The notes below the pieces were generated by a model. It had not been told where the DNA came from and searched no databases. It was given only the letters and a program-made list of their open reading frames with translations. A stretch of 53,188 nucleotides of DNA, from the NCBI GenBank assembly GCA_002344785.1, contig DDUL01000051.1, positions 5,150-58,337 on the forward strand, written 5' to 3'. The translations under genes and the position numbers were made by a program. Positions 33,767 through 43,854 of this stretch are shown piece after piece (position 1 is the first letter of the stretch; each line of letters begins with the position of its first letter). This DNA comes from Bdellovibrionaceae bacterium UBA2339 (GTDB taxonomy: Bacteria > Bdellovibrionota > Bdellovibrionia > Bdellovibrionales > JAMPXM01).

Positions 33767-35862
33767 TCAAGATGCGAGTTCCCTCAGTCGCGCAAGTGGG
33801 CATCTTACGTCGTCGAAGTGGCGGCGAGCCGCCTCGTGCCTTGCCAAGTGCCAAGTATTTGTTGGGCTCCCTCTGTGCGGCGCTAATCCTGATGATGCAA
33901 GCAGTGCCCTCGGCAAAGGCTGCGGTTAAACCGGGGAGCGGTTTGAGCGAAGCTTCGATGATTCCAGGGGCAGATGTTTTGATTCCTGAGATTCTGCGTT
34001 CGCAGATGGCCGGCGCTCCACGCTTGTCGGAGACCGAGATCAACGCGCGTTTGGAGCTTTTGCGAATGATCGACGAGTTGCCACAAGCTGATGAAGGCGA
34101 GTGGTTAGAGTCGGTGAGTGAAGAGACCGACGGAGAGATTTGGGCCGGAGCTGAAGGGGAGATCGAGTTTGAAGACGATCTCCTTGCTCAGGCTTCTGGA
34201 ACAAAAAAGCGAACCGCAACCAAGCCAAAGACCGCCAAGACAACAAAGGCCAAGCCGACCAAGGCGACGCGATCGGCTCCGGCGCGCACGACGAAACGAA
34301 CTTCGACACCCGCTCGAAAGGCCGCACCCACGACCCAGTCATCAAGCCAGGCTGCAGCGGCTCGATCGACGGGCGGTGATCGGCGATCTGCATTTGACGA
34401 AACTCGAGGCCGCGAAGCTGTGGCGCGAGGAGACTTCGCGGGTGCTGCGCGGATTTTCTACACATTGGCGGAACGAGAGAAGAATGCGGAAAGACTTTTG
34501 CAGTTGAGGTTTTTGTTGGGCCGCACCTTGCAGGAACTCGGTCTGCATCAAGTCGCCGCATTCCCTTACTACGAGATCATCCGTTCGCAAGGTAAAGTGA
34601 ATGCCAAAAACAAGTATGTGCGACAGGCGCTCGAGCGTTTGACCGTCGCCGCCGATGCGCTCGAGAGTGACATTCTTCTGCGCTATGCCGTGAAGCAAAT
34701 CGAAGAAGACGATTTCCCGGCGGAGAATCGCGACATGCTTTGGTACCGGCGCGGCGAGTTGCGTGCGGCCGAACGAAATCATGTGGAGGCGGCGCGAGAA
34801 TTCAACCGTGTTCGTCCCACCTCCTTGCTGTATCCTCGCGCGCGCTATCGTCTCGCTCTGTCGTTGGCGGAAGCCGGGCAATTGGAAAGGTCTCAAGAAG
34901 TTTTTGAGGGGCTTGCCGAGTCCTCGGTCCGAGGCGGGGTTACGGATCGCAATCGTGTGAATGCCTTGTTGGGACGCGCGCGCGTTTTGTATCAACGAAA
35001 AATGTTTGAATCGTCGATCGAGGCCTACCGGGAAGTGCCGCGGGACACAGAGCAATGGCACGAAGCTTTGTTTGAAACAACTTGGGCTAACTTGCAGGAC
35101 GGACGCTTTCGTTCGGCGCTTTCAAACTTCCACTCTCTGCACTCACCCTATTACGAGGACTTCTTTCAGCCTGAGTCACTTCTTCTGCGAGCCATCGTCT
35201 ATCATTATATTTGTCGATACGACGAGATGGAGAAGACGCTCGGTCTCTTTGAGCGTGTCTACGGACCCGTGCAAAGGGATTTGGGCGGCGTGATCTCGGG
35301 CAATCGCGCACCGGTGACGGTGTTCCGTGAGCTTCGGCGAATCGATGAGCGCTTTGATGAGTACAAGCGCCAACGACGACGCAATTTGCAAATTCCCTTC
35401 ATCGTCGCTCGGCAGGTGCTCAAAGAAGGCGATGTGCGCCGAGGCTTTGAGTACATTCGAAACCTGGAACGTGAACGCAAGAAAATCGATTCGCTTCCCT
35501 CGCAGTGGCGCGAGGCGCGCGTGGGCCGCTACGCGAAACGCGTGGTGGAGCGACGTCTTGAGTCCACGGAAATCGCGGTTGGTAAACTGGCTAAGAAGCA
35601 CATGGCTCGGCTGCGAGGTGAACTGGTCGGACACTTCGAACAGGCGAACTTGATTCGACTGGATATGTTGTCGAGCAAAAAAGAGCAGGTCAAAAGCGAG
35701 ATCGCGGGCAAGGGTATCGAGCGAGATGGCGATCAGGTCGATCAAAGCCAAGACCGAGCCTTCTACATTCAGAACGGCTACGACTACTGGCCGTTTAAGG
35801 GCGAATACTGGTTGGATGAGATTGGCAATTATCACTACGTCGGTTTGAAGGCTTGCGAATGA
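33763..35862 (+). CDS. gltC: Periplasmic TPR protein, GltC-like
   Basis: A 699-residue exported protein. The signal peptide is near residues 28-53 (LLGSLCAALILMMQAVPSAKA). A Lys/Thr/Ala/Arg-rich basic linker (about 148-200, e.g. TKKRTATKPKTAKTTKAKPT) precedes TPR-like helical repeats (FAGAARIFYTLAEREKNAER, LLYPRARYRLALSLAEAGQL). Size, signal peptide and position after two barrels match GltC of Myxococcus, which links outer-membrane barrels to periplasmic components. ATG 33763 overlaps the upstream stop (ATGA), replacing a longer frame from 33637. Confidence 0.7.
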   Translation: MIKMRVPSVAQVGILRRRSGGEPPRALPSAKYLLGSLCAALILMMQAVPSAKAAVKPGSGLSEASMIPGADVLIPEILRSQMAGAPRLSETEINARLELLRMIDELPQADEGEWLESVSEETDGEIWAGAEGEIEFEDDLLAQASGTKKRTATKPKTAKTTKAKPTKATRSAPARTTKRTSTPARKAAPTTQSSSQAAAARSTGGDRRSAFDETRGREAVARGDFAGAARIFYTLAEREKNAERLLQLRFLLGRTLQELGLHQVAAFPYYEIIRSQGKVNAKNKYVRQALERLTVAADALESDILLRYAVKQIEEDDFPAENRDMLWYRRGELRAAERNHVEAAREFNRVRPTSLLYPRARYRLALSLAEAGQLERSQEVFEGLAESSVRGGVTDRNRVNALLGRARVLYQRKMFESSIEAYREVPRDTEQWHEALFETTWANLQDGRFRSALSNFHSLHSPYYEDFFQPESLLLRAIVYHYICRYDEMEKTLGLFERVYGPVQRDLGGVISGNRAPVTVFRELRRIDERFDEYKRQRRRNLQIPFIVARQVLKEGDVRRGFEYIRNLERERKKIDSLPSQWREARVGRYAKRVVERRLESTEIAVGKLAKKHMARLRGELVGHFEQANLIRLDMLSSKKEQVKSEIAGKGIERDGDQVDQSQDRAFYIQNGYDYWPFKGEYWLDEIGNYHYVGLKACE

Positions 35863-35884
35863 GCACGGGGCGGAAGGTGGAGCA

Positions 35885-38800
35885 ATGAAGGGCAAGTCAT
35901 GGGTTGCAGTTGAGCGAGGTTCAAGCCTGAGGCGCGCAAGTCTTGCCATCTTGTTATTGAGCGCTTTCATTTGGGTGACGTCGCCCACAGCCGAAGCGCA
36001 AAGGTCGTCGAGCGGGAATAAATCTTCGAAAACGACTAAGGCGAAAAAGCCTGCCACACGCGCCAAGGCGACGGCCAAGCCGGCGCGTAACTCGGGCGCG
36101 AAAGCGAGCGCCAATTCATCATCACCGGAAAGCATTCAGCGTCGCGCCTTACCGCAATCGCGTCGAATGGATCAGCCCAAAGTGCAACGAAGCCTGACGG
36201 ACATTAAGCCGCCACGAACCAACGACTTCTATGAGGGCGGTGGTAAAGAAGCTGAGTACGAAAAGCTCCTCGATCAAGAAATCGCCGCACTTTTCAAATT
36301 GGTGCAAAAGTCCAAGACCAGTTCCACGCGCGGTGAGATGTGGTTGCGGCTTGCCGAGCGCTATGTGGAGAAATCTCGGCTCGTCGAATATCGCGAACAA
36401 AGCGCCTATGATCGTCGAGTCAAAGACTACCTCGACGGACGAACACGCGTGAAGCCTCGCTTGGACACGACCAAAACCCGCGAGTACAACCGTAAAGCGG
36501 TTCAACTCTACGAATGGTTTTTGCGCGATTTTCCTCGCGACCCCAAAGTCGATCAGGCGCTGTTTTTCTTGGGCTACAATTACTTTGAATTGGGCAACAC
36601 GACCAAGGGCGAACAGTACTATCAGCAATTGGTGAGAAACTATCCTGATTCCGTGTACGTTGCAGAGTCGCATTTCGCTTTGGGTGAATTCTACTTTGAG
36701 AATGAAGACTGGAAGAATGGCTTCAACAATTATCAGAAGGTCATTCAGGCCAAGCGCGCCCGCCTCGCCAGCTTCGCTTACTACAAAGCCGCTTGGTGCT
36801 TGTTCCGAATTCGGCGAACTGGCGACGCGCTCAAGTATCTCGAACGCGTGATCCGTATGGCGAAGTCCGGAGAAGAATCATCATCCGCGGGTGGACGTCG
36901 AGCCATCAACCGGATCCGACTAGGTGTCGAGGCTCTCAAGGACTACGTGCCTTTCTACGCCGAAGTCGGTGATGTGTCGCAAGCCTTCAACGACTTTCAG
37001 CGTGTGGCAGGTGATGAAAAGGTTGCGATCCGCATGCTTGAGCAGTTGGCGTTCATCAAGAGCGATCAGGGGATCGCGGATGCCGCAACGACTTTGTTCC
37101 GACAGCTGATCAGTTTCAACCCCGTCAGTGAGAGGGCGGCCGAATATCAATATCGCATCGTGATTGCTTACCAAACTTTGGATGCCAGAAAGTTCCGCGA
37201 GCAGCTGGACGCATGGCTTGAAGGATTTGGCCCGGGCTCTCCTTGGTATCGTGAGAACGAGAAGAATCAGAAGTTGGTGTCCGACATGAATCGTCTCCAA
37301 GAGACGACCATGCGCAATCATGTCTTGCAGCTGCACCAGACGGCGCAGAACTCCCGCGCCCCCTTCAGTCAAAAGGTGGCTGCCGAGGCCTACGAACAGT
37401 ACCAAAAGTACTTTTCGAACTCCGACAAGATCTCCGAGATGCAGTTCTTCCATGCGGAACTCATGTTCGACATGGGTAAGTATGCGGATGCCGCCCGACT
37501 TTACGACACCGTCGCGGAGCGCAGCGGGTCGGCCGAGAGCATGAAGTATCGCGAAGAGGCGATGCTCAATGCGGTTGTCGCTCGGGAGAAGCTGTTGCCG
37601 TCGACCACGGCATTGGATCAACGCAAAGGCAATTCCACGCAACCCATTCCTTTGGATCCTGAGGTGGATCGATTCGAGAAGTCGGCGAAACGCTACATGG
37701 CGGCTTATCCGAGCTCAAAGCGCAACGCCGATATCGAACGAAGGCTCGCGGTTCTCTATTACGGATTCAATCAATTCGATTCGGCTTTGCCGATTTTCGA
37801 GAAGATCTTGCGCCAGGCTCCGGCCTCAAAGAATGGCCAGGCCGCAGGCGACGCGATTCTGAGTATCTACAAGGCCCGTGGAGACAACGCGAAGCTGATC
37901 GCGAAGGCCCAAGAGTTTCTGGCGATTCCAGCCATTGCAGCCTCTGCGTTTGGAAAGTCGATTCGCGATGGCTTGGAAAAGACCCAATATGTGGCAGCGC
38001 AGGATCTGGAGAAGGCCAACAAGGCGACCGAGGCCGCCAAGGCGTTCGAAGAATTTGCGGCATCCACGAAGGATGCGAAGTTGAGAATGGCGGCTCGCAT
38101 GCGGGCGGGCTCAAATTTAGAGAAATCCGGCGACACCACGGGTGCGATCCGAAACTTCTTGGCTGTTCTCAGCATGCCAGCGGCCGACGCACAAATGAAG
38201 GAAGAGCAGACTCGCGCCAGAAACTCGCTTGCGAAACTCTATGAACGCAGCGGGCAAATGGAACTTGCGGCCAAGCAATACGCGGCCTATGCGCAGGCGA
38301 ATTTGAATAATCAGACGGCGGTGAACGGATTCTATAACGCGGCCTTGATTTATGATGCGCTCGGAATTTCGGGCGAGGCGATGAAGAACTACGAGGCTTA
38401 TCGTAAGTACTCACGCCGCGCCGATCGCAACGAGGTGCTCTTTGCCATCGCCGAGATGTTCAGTCGGCTTGGCAATCGCAAGCAGGCTATCAACTTCTAC
38501 ACCGCCTATCTGCAGCAAGGTGGCAATTCGCAGTCGCGAAGAATTGAGTCAACATTCCAAATTGCTGAGGCGGATCGTCTCGCGGGACGGCCCGCGGCTC
38601 GAAGAGGATTCTTGGAAGTGGCGGAGGCGTTTAAGCGCGCGCCACTGAAGACCCGCGAAGAAACCGTTCGCTTCTCAGGAGAAAGCCAATTTCACTTGGC
38701 TCAGGCGATCAAGGCCGAGCTGAATGCAGTTCGCTTCGGGACCACGGATGCATCGCAAGGAGCGGCGGCGAAGCAAGTTAAGACCTTGGAAAAGAAGTAC

Positions 38801-39163
38801 ATCGACGCCATGAAAGAGATCATTCGCTTGGATCACGCACCATCGACGATTGCAGCTCTGGCCAGCACGGGGCAGCTCTATGAGTTGATCGCGCAAAAAT
38901 TCGAGCGAATCCCAACTCCCACAGGGCTTTCCGCAGAAGACGGCGAAAAATACCGCCAGTTGATCAAGGTCGAAGCCGATCGTTACAAGGGCGAGGCGAT
39001 GACTTCGTATCGAGCCGCCGTGGAGCGCTCGCTTGAGTTTGAGATTTATACGGAGTGGTCGTCGATTGCACGTAAGGCCGTTGCGGCCGCCGATCCTAAG
39101 TTTCAATTTCTGCATGACGTGGTCGTGGACTCCAACGTTGCCGATTGGATGGATTTGTTATGA
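35885..39163 (+). CDS. gltD: Large periplasmic TPR protein, GltD/AgmU-like
   Basis: A 1092-residue exported protein built largely of tetratricopeptide-like helical repeats, for example VDQALFFLGYNYFELGNTTK, SHFALGEFYFENEDWKNGFN and ALPIFEKILRQAPASKNGQA. The signal peptide (ASLAILLLSAFIWVTSPTAEA) is followed by a Lys/Ala/Ser-rich basic stretch of about 45 residues. Size and architecture match AgmU/GltD, a periplasmic gliding protein in Myxococcus that travels with the motor. It overlaps the next gene by 4 bases (ATGA), consistent with stoichiometric co-expression. Confidence 0.75.
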   Translation: MKGKSWVAVERGSSLRRASLAILLLSAFIWVTSPTAEAQRSSSGNKSSKTTKAKKPATRAKATAKPARNSGAKASANSSSPESIQRRALPQSRRMDQPKVQRSLTDIKPPRTNDFYEGGGKEAEYEKLLDQEIAALFKLVQKSKTSSTRGEMWLRLAERYVEKSRLVEYREQSAYDRRVKDYLDGRTRVKPRLDTTKTREYNRKAVQLYEWFLRDFPRDPKVDQALFFLGYNYFELGNTTKGEQYYQQLVRNYPDSVYVAESHFALGEFYFENEDWKNGFNNYQKVIQAKRARLASFAYYKAAWCLFRIRRTGDALKYLERVIRMAKSGEESSSAGGRRAINRIRLGVEALKDYVPFYAEVGDVSQAFNDFQRVAGDEKVAIRMLEQLAFIKSDQGIADAATTLFRQLISFNPVSERAAEYQYRIVIAYQTLDARKFREQLDAWLEGFGPGSPWYRENEKNQKLVSDMNRLQETTMRNHVLQLHQTAQNSRAPFSQKVAAEAYEQYQKYFSNSDKISEMQFFHAELMFDMGKYADAARLYDTVAERSGSAESMKYREEAMLNAVVAREKLLPSTTALDQRKGNSTQPIPLDPEVDRFEKSAKRYMAAYPSSKRNADIERRLAVLYYGFNQFDSALPIFEKILRQAPASKNGQAAGDAILSIYKARGDNAKLIAKAQEFLAIPAIAASAFGKSIRDGLEKTQYVAAQDLEKANKATEAAKAFEEFAASTKDAKLRMAARMRAGSNLEKSGDTTGAIRNFLAVLSMPAADAQMKEEQTRARNSLAKLYERSGQMELAAKQYAAYAQANLNNQTAVNGFYNAALIYDALGISGEAMKNYEAYRKYSRRADRNEVLFAIAEMFSRLGNRKQAINFYTAYLQQGGNSQSRRIESTFQIAEADRLAGRPAARRGFLEVAEAFKRAPLKTREETVRFSGESQFHLAQAIKAELNAVRFGTTDASQGAAAKQVKTLEKKYIDAMKEIIRLDHAPSTIAALASTGQLYELIAQKFERIPTPTGLSAEDGEKYRQLIKVEADRYKGEAMTSYRAAVERSLEFEIYTEWSSIARKAVAAADPKFQFLHDVVVDSNVADWMDLL

Positions 39164-40026
39164 ACGCCAAGACCTGCACAAGACTTGATTTGCGAAGTTT
39201 GCGTCGAGGGGCACTTTGCGCCTTGGGCCTAACTTTGATGAGTGCGTGCGCAAGTTCCCCCGACTCTTCGAGTTCCGACTCGGCCGCCCCAAAGCCCGCC
39301 GAAGAAAGTTCTGCGCCAGCCGCTCCGAAAGAGGAAATCGTCTCGCGTCCTGTCGAATCCTCGCAATACGCAGCGCTGGGGCAAGCGTTGCGCATGGGCT
39401 CGGGTGGCCCGGTGCCTGAAGAGGCCGCGAAGATCCTCACGCAAAGTCCGCTCGATGAAAAAACACTCAACGCCCTCGCGATGTGGCATTGGCGACAAGG
39501 CCGTCATGGATTGGCAGGGCTGATTTTGGCGCGCGCGCTTGAGCGAAACGAAAACAGTGCTCCGCTACTGAACAATCTTGGTCTGATCCGCAAATCGATG
39601 GGCGATGAGATTGGTGCGATCCTCGCTTGGCGTCGCGCCTTGAAGGCCGACGCTCGTCATCCCGAGGTCAATGCCAACATGGGTTGGTATTACGCTCGCG
39701 GTGGTGATTGGAAAAAGGCGTTGCCGCATTTGGAAAAGGCTTGGTCAGGCCGCGTACAAGATGCCTCAACGGCGACCAACTATGGTCTAGCTTTGAAAGC
39801 TGAAGGTCAGTTTTCAAAAGCCGACTCTGTGTTCAGTTCAGCGGAGAAACGTTTCCCGAAGGATCCTGGACTTCTCCTCGCCTATGCGGGTCTCTTGATC
39901 GAGAACCTCAACAAGCCCAAAGAAGGGCTACAGCTTGTGATACGTGTGAAGTTCCTTGAGACTCAAAAGAAGGACATCTTGAACCGAGCCGACGAACTTG
40001 AACGTCGGGCGGAACGTGGAAGTTAA
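39160..40026 (+). CDS. gltE: TPR lipoprotein, GltE/AglT-like
   Basis: A 288-residue lipoprotein: signal ALCALGLTLMSAC with lipobox Cys (about residue 29), a Ser/Ala/Pro-rich linker, then at least three TPR units (NALAMWHWRQGRHGLAGLIL, LLNNLGLIRKSMGDEIGAIL, VNANMGWYYARGGDWKKALP). AglT/GltE is the outer-membrane-associated TPR protein encoded next to GltD in Myxococcus. ATG 39160 overlaps the gltD stop (ATGA). Confidence 0.72.
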   Translation: MNAKTCTRLDLRSLRRGALCALGLTLMSACASSPDSSSSDSAAPKPAEESSAPAAPKEEIVSRPVESSQYAALGQALRMGSGGPVPEEAAKILTQSPLDEKTLNALAMWHWRQGRHGLAGLILARALERNENSAPLLNNLGLIRKSMGDEIGAILAWRRALKADARHPEVNANMGWYYARGGDWKKALPHLEKAWSGRVQDASTATNYGLALKAEGQFSKADSVFSSAEKRFPKDPGLLLAYAGLLIENLNKPKEGLQLVIRVKFLETQKKDILNRADELERRAERGS

Positions 40027-40057
40027 GCCGCGAAGTTTCGCGAGTTATGAAGGCAGC

Positions 40058-40441
40058 ATGTTTGGGCATCGAAGCGATCCGCAGAATGGCAACAGCACGA
40101 ATGGGATGCAAGTGAATCGGCTGAAGCGCAAACAGCTGCTCATGCTCCTGCGTGTTTTAGGACTGATGACAATCTGGGCGAGCATCGCGGTTGCGGTGGG
40201 CGCTTCGGCGTCGGCGGACGCGCAAACACAAGACAACTCCAAAAAATCAAAACGCACGCAGATTAGTTTTGAGAACGAATTGATCGAAGGTCAGCGATCT
40301 AAGCCTGATCTCTTCGTGGTGTTGCAAAACCGTATGAATAACTCGCGTCGCTTATTCAAGCTGCGGGAAAATTTTCTTCCGGAGATGCGAAAGACCGCTG
40401 AAGACGTGGGCCGCCAATCGGGCCGGGGGAGTGGAAATTGA
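40058..40441 (+). CDS. Small exported protein at the gltF position
   Basis: A 127-residue protein with a membrane or signal segment (LLRVLGLMTIWASIAVAVGA, about residues 29-50) and a short charged mature part (FENELIEGQRSKPDLFVVLQ, then NSRRLFKLRENFLPEMRKTA). The sequence gives no family by itself. It sits between GltE and GltG, where Myxococcus carries gltF, so it may be the functional counterpart. ATG 40058 has GAAGG upstream; ATG 40106 is an alternative. It overlaps the next gene by 4 bases (TTGA). Confidence 0.55.
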   Translation: MFGHRSDPQNGNSTNGMQVNRLKRKQLLMLLRVLGLMTIWASIAVAVGASASADAQTQDNSKKSKRTQISFENELIEGQRSKPDLFVVLQNRMNNSRRLFKLRENFLPEMRKTAEDVGRQSGRGSGN

Positions 40442-42636
40442 GTTCAGCGACATCCTCTCGACAGCCTATTGTACTTCGCGTCCACAAAGCTGGTGCTTTG
40501 GTCGGAGTTAAGCAATTCCTCGATTCGCAAATTGTGTTGGGTCGCCAGCCTGATTTGCAGTTGCCGTTGGAAGGCGATGGCGTCGCGTTCATTCATGCGG
40601 CCATCGAAGAGCGAGACGGGCGTTGGTATCTCGCGGATCTCGGCTCGGAGACAGGTACGAAGCGAAATAGCGAAGTTGTCTTGGATGTCGAACTGCAAAG
40701 CGGCGATGTGATCGAGGTCGCTGATTATCGCATTGAATTTTTCATCGGTGTGCCTCGTCCGAAATCGGCACCTCCGCCGGTGACCGCGTCTTTGCCGGTT
40801 ATGCCTCCGCCACAGCCGCCATCGGCTCCGCCGCCGAAAACTGCGCCGCCGCCTCAAGCGGCGAGCGAAGCACCGGCGAAAAGTTCGGCGCCAACACCGC
40901 CAACAAGTACGCCTTCCGCTCCGACCGCAAGTGCCGCACCTCGGCCGCCGCAACGTCCTGCCGAGCCAACAGCGAAGCCGGCTCCCGGTACACCCGTGGT
41001 CAATGTCTTGGAAGGAACTCTCGGCACAGACGGTCACGCCGTGCCGACATCGCGAAGTCGATTGCCTCGCGCTGAAAAGCGCAAGAAGGCGCACCGCACT
41101 TTCGCGGCACCCAGTCGCCACACCGACATTCGCCAAATTGTGAAGCCGACTAAGGGCACAGTGATCGAGGTGATCGTCGCGTGGAAAGAGCGAATCATCG
41201 CCACACGCAGTTTTTCTGGTCAGCACGTTGTCACCGTCGGTAGCCATCCCAGTTGCGATCTGCCGGTGCCGATCATGGGAGCGAAGATTCGCAAGCTTCC
41301 GGTCGTCAAAGTCGGCTCTCCAGCGATCGTGACGATGTTGCCGGACATGGAAGTGGAAGTGATGCGAGGTCAATCCGTCCAGGTGTGGGCGGAGCTTCAA
41401 CGCATCAATCGCCTCACGCGCGACGGAAACTTCACGCGTTTGTCGCTGGAGCAAGGTGAGCTTGCGAAAATTGATGTGGGTGAAGGCATTTCTATCATCG
41501 TTCGCTATGTGGCCGAGTCTCCCAAACCCTTGGCGGCGCCATTCTTTGATCTGACGAACTCTGAAATCACCGGCGTCATCTTGTCGCTGGCGATGATGGC
41601 GGTCTTGGGTCTCTATGCAAATTTCTATATCCCCGCGCAGCCCTTGCCACCCGAAGCTGGACTTGATGAACCGCTGCGTACGGCAGTTGTGATCGTCAAG
41701 CCAACACCACCGCCTCCGCCACCACCGCCGCCGGAACCGACACCGGTGCGGACCGTTGTGGAAATTCCGCCGCAACCGCAGCCCACACCGCCGCCTCAGC
41801 CGGTGGTGCGCGCGACGCCAGCGCCGGTGAAGCAAACTGTGGTGCCTCGTCAGCAGCAAGCCACGACGGTCGCGCAGAACAATCGTCCTGCGGGCCAAGC
41901 CGCGAATCCCGCGCCGAACCGAAATCAGAATGCGCCACGCGTGCAAACTTCGGTGAAGCAAGGTGGAGCGATCAAGACGACAGACAAGCCCGCCGCGCAA
42001 ATGCAGTCGAAGTCTAAAGACGCATCGAAGTCGGGAATCTTCTCCACATTCGGAGCCGGAGCGAATGATCGCATTGCGGGTTCGACAACTGGAGCGGGAG
42101 CCCTCGCCGGCATCGCGGGTGCGAACACGGGCGCTTCGGGCATGAACGAAGATCGTCAAGGCACTGGACTTGGATCTTCGATTCGCGACACTGGCCAAGG
42201 CGGAACAGGAACGGCGCTGGATCGAGGCGTTCGCGGCGGTCGCGGCTCTTTGGGCTCGGGAACTGGCGCTTCAGGCTTGGGTCAGGGCGGCATCGGTAAG
42301 CTCGGAGTGAAAGTGCAAATCGGCCAAGAGGGCGCGGAAGTGGGCGGCACAATCGATAAGGAAGCGATTCGCCGTGTGATTCGCGCCAACCTCACAGCGA
42401 TCCAGAAGTGCTATGAGCGCGAGCTCAACCGCACGCCGGATCTGGTCGGTAAACTTGTGATCGAATGGGACATCGGCGAGCAAGGCGTCGTCTTGCGAAC
42501 CGGAGTTCGAAGCAACGAATTGGGCAGTCGCGAAGTTGCGAACTGTTTGATGGCGCGGCTTAAGACTTGGCGGTTCCCGGAGCCGCCGGCGAACGAAGTG
42601 GTCACGGTGGCCTATCCGTTCGTGTTTTCAAATTGA
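40438..42636 (+). CDS. gltG: FHA and TonB-like transmembrane protein, GltG-like
   Basis: A 732-residue protein spanning the inner membrane. The N-terminal FHA domain (about residues 10-105) keeps GRQPD and the His of IHAAIEE but has GSETGT in place of the usual Asn. A Pro/Ala-rich linker (107-185), a second FHA-like beta domain (about 235-370), one transmembrane helix (378-400), a polyproline periplasmic stretch, Gly-rich repeats, and the AgmX/PglI-type C-terminal domain (about 635-732: IRRVIRANLTAIQKCYEREL) follow. GltG/GltJ proteins of Myxococcus share this TonB-like plan and carry force from the TolQR-like motor across the periplasm. It begins with TTG coupled to the previous stop. Confidence 0.8.
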   Translation: MSSATSSRQPIVLRVHKAGALVGVKQFLDSQIVLGRQPDLQLPLEGDGVAFIHAAIEERDGRWYLADLGSETGTKRNSEVVLDVELQSGDVIEVADYRIEFFIGVPRPKSAPPPVTASLPVMPPPQPPSAPPPKTAPPPQAASEAPAKSSAPTPPTSTPSAPTASAAPRPPQRPAEPTAKPAPGTPVVNVLEGTLGTDGHAVPTSRSRLPRAEKRKKAHRTFAAPSRHTDIRQIVKPTKGTVIEVIVAWKERIIATRSFSGQHVVTVGSHPSCDLPVPIMGAKIRKLPVVKVGSPAIVTMLPDMEVEVMRGQSVQVWAELQRINRLTRDGNFTRLSLEQGELAKIDVGEGISIIVRYVAESPKPLAAPFFDLTNSEITGVILSLAMMAVLGLYANFYIPAQPLPPEAGLDEPLRTAVVIVKPTPPPPPPPPPEPTPVRTVVEIPPQPQPTPPPQPVVRATPAPVKQTVVPRQQQATTVAQNNRPAGQAANPAPNRNQNAPRVQTSVKQGGAIKTTDKPAAQMQSKSKDASKSGIFSTFGAGANDRIAGSTTGAGALAGIAGANTGASGMNEDRQGTGLGSSIRDTGQGGTGTALDRGVRGGRGSLGSGTGASGLGQGGIGKLGVKVQIGQEGAEVGGTIDKEAIRRVIRANLTAIQKCYERELNRTPDLVGKLVIEWDIGEQGVVLRTGVRSNELGSREVANCLMARLKTWRFPEPPANEVVTVAYPFVFSN

Positions 42637-42675
42637 GAGAAGTGACGAGATCGTCAACTGACAGGGGGAGCAACA

Positions 42676-43365
42676 GTGGAACCGACAACAGCAGCAGGAC
42701 TTGACGCCGCCATGGCGACCGAGTCGCACAATTTTTTCGTCAATGCCTTCAAGGTGGGTGGACCCGCAATGTGGGTCATTGCCTTCATCGGCATTCTGAC
42801 ACTCGTATTGATTCTCGAGCGCTTCTTGCAGCTTCGAGCCTTGAGCGTCGATAAAGCCGACTTCAACGAACATGTATTCGGCATGATTCTGCGAGGCGAT
42901 CTTCGCCAAGCGGTGACTTATTGTGATTCAAAGCCCGCGCCGCTCACCAACACGCTCAAAGCCGGATTGGTGCAGGTCATGAATGGCCGTGCGGATGAAG
43001 AAGTTCAAGTCGCAATGGACGCGGCCGTTTTGCGAGAAACACCTCGACTTGAAGGATGGACGTCCTTCTTGGCAGTGTTTGGTAACCTCGCCACACTGGC
43101 GGGTCTCGTGGGTACGATCTTCGGTATGATCACTTCGTTTGAAGGTGTGTCGAAGGCCGGCGCCGCTGAGAAAGCCATGCTGCTCTCCAAAGGTATTTCG
43201 GAAGCCCTCCACTGTACGGCGATGGGACTGATGGTCGCCCTCGTGGCGATTCTGTTCTACGGCTACTTCCAAGTTCGAATCGGTCGACTCATCAACGATA
43301 TGCAGGAATCGAGCATGTCGATGATGAACCTCGTGGTCGCCAATCGCGACAAAATGAAAGACTAA
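42676..43365 (+). CDS. aglR: TolQ/ExbB/MotA-family motor protein, AglR-like
   Basis: A 229-residue proton-channel subunit with three transmembrane helices (WVIAFIGILTLVLILERFLQ; FLAVFGNLATLAGLVGTIFG; TAMGLMVALVAILFYGYFQV). The LAGLVGTIFGMITSF segment is the classical TolQ/ExbB signature. In gliding systems AglR forms the proton-driven stator with two TolR-like proteins. GTG 42676 has CAGGGGGAG upstream. It is followed 12 bases later by the first TolR-like gene. Confidence 0.9.
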   Translation: MEPTTAAGLDAAMATESHNFFVNAFKVGGPAMWVIAFIGILTLVLILERFLQLRALSVDKADFNEHVFGMILRGDLRQAVTYCDSKPAPLTNTLKAGLVQVMNGRADEEVQVAMDAAVLRETPRLEGWTSFLAVFGNLATLAGLVGTIFGMITSFEGVSKAGAAEKAMLLSKGISEALHCTAMGLMVALVAILFYGYFQVRIGRLINDMQESSMSMMNLVVANRDKMKD

Positions 43366-43377
43366 GAGGTCGAGATC

Positions 43378-43854
43378 ATGGCACAGGTCGAAGAGAGCGG
43401 CCGCGGGCGCAGTACGAATGTCGACGTGAACTTGATTCCGTTCATCGATTTGATGAGCGTGCTGATCACGTTCTTGTTGATCACCGCGGTTTGGACCCAG
43501 GTGTCCATGATTCAATTGGGAAGTTCAATTTACGGCAAGAAGACGACGGATCAGGTTGTGCCTCCTCCCCCGAGTACGGCCGACATCGCTCTTCGACTTG
43601 ACGTGAAGAACGCGGGCTTTCGGCTCATCGTCGGAACCGAGAAGTTCAATTTCCCTAAAGTTCGAAACGAGTGGGATGTCACCGAACTCAATAAGCGATT
43701 GGCTTTGGTTCGCAACAACTACAAAGACAAAACAGATGCGACGATCACCGTCGACAACGAAGTTCCCTATGACAAGCTGATCATGGGCATGGACACGCTC
43801 CTACAAGCGGGGTTTGTTGCGGTTTCGGTGGCGACGACTGAAGCGGAAGATTGA
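43378..43854 (+). CDS. TolR/ExbD-family motor protein 1
   Basis: A 158-residue bitopic protein with one N-terminal transmembrane helix. VDVNLIPFIDLMSVLITFLL holds the conserved membrane Asp that carries protons in TolR/ExbD/MotB-type stators. The periplasmic part (about residues 60-158) ends with TVDNEVPYDKLIMGMDTLLQ, typical of ExbD. It corresponds to AglQ or AglS, which cannot be told apart here. ATG follows AAGAGGTCGAG. Confidence 0.88.
   Translation: MAQVEESGRGRSTNVDVNLIPFIDLMSVLITFLLITAVWTQVSMIQLGSSIYGKKTTDQVVPPPPSTADIALRLDVKNAGFRLIVGTEKFNFPKVRNEWDVTELNKRLALVRNNYKDKTDATITVDNEVPYDKLIMGMDTLLQAGFVAVSVATTEAED

Noticed and set aside
35053..35072. TGGCACGAAGCTTTG, similar to a sigma-54 promoter
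   Set aside because: The -12 element lacks the GC at the required spacing and it is inside the GltC-like coding sequence.
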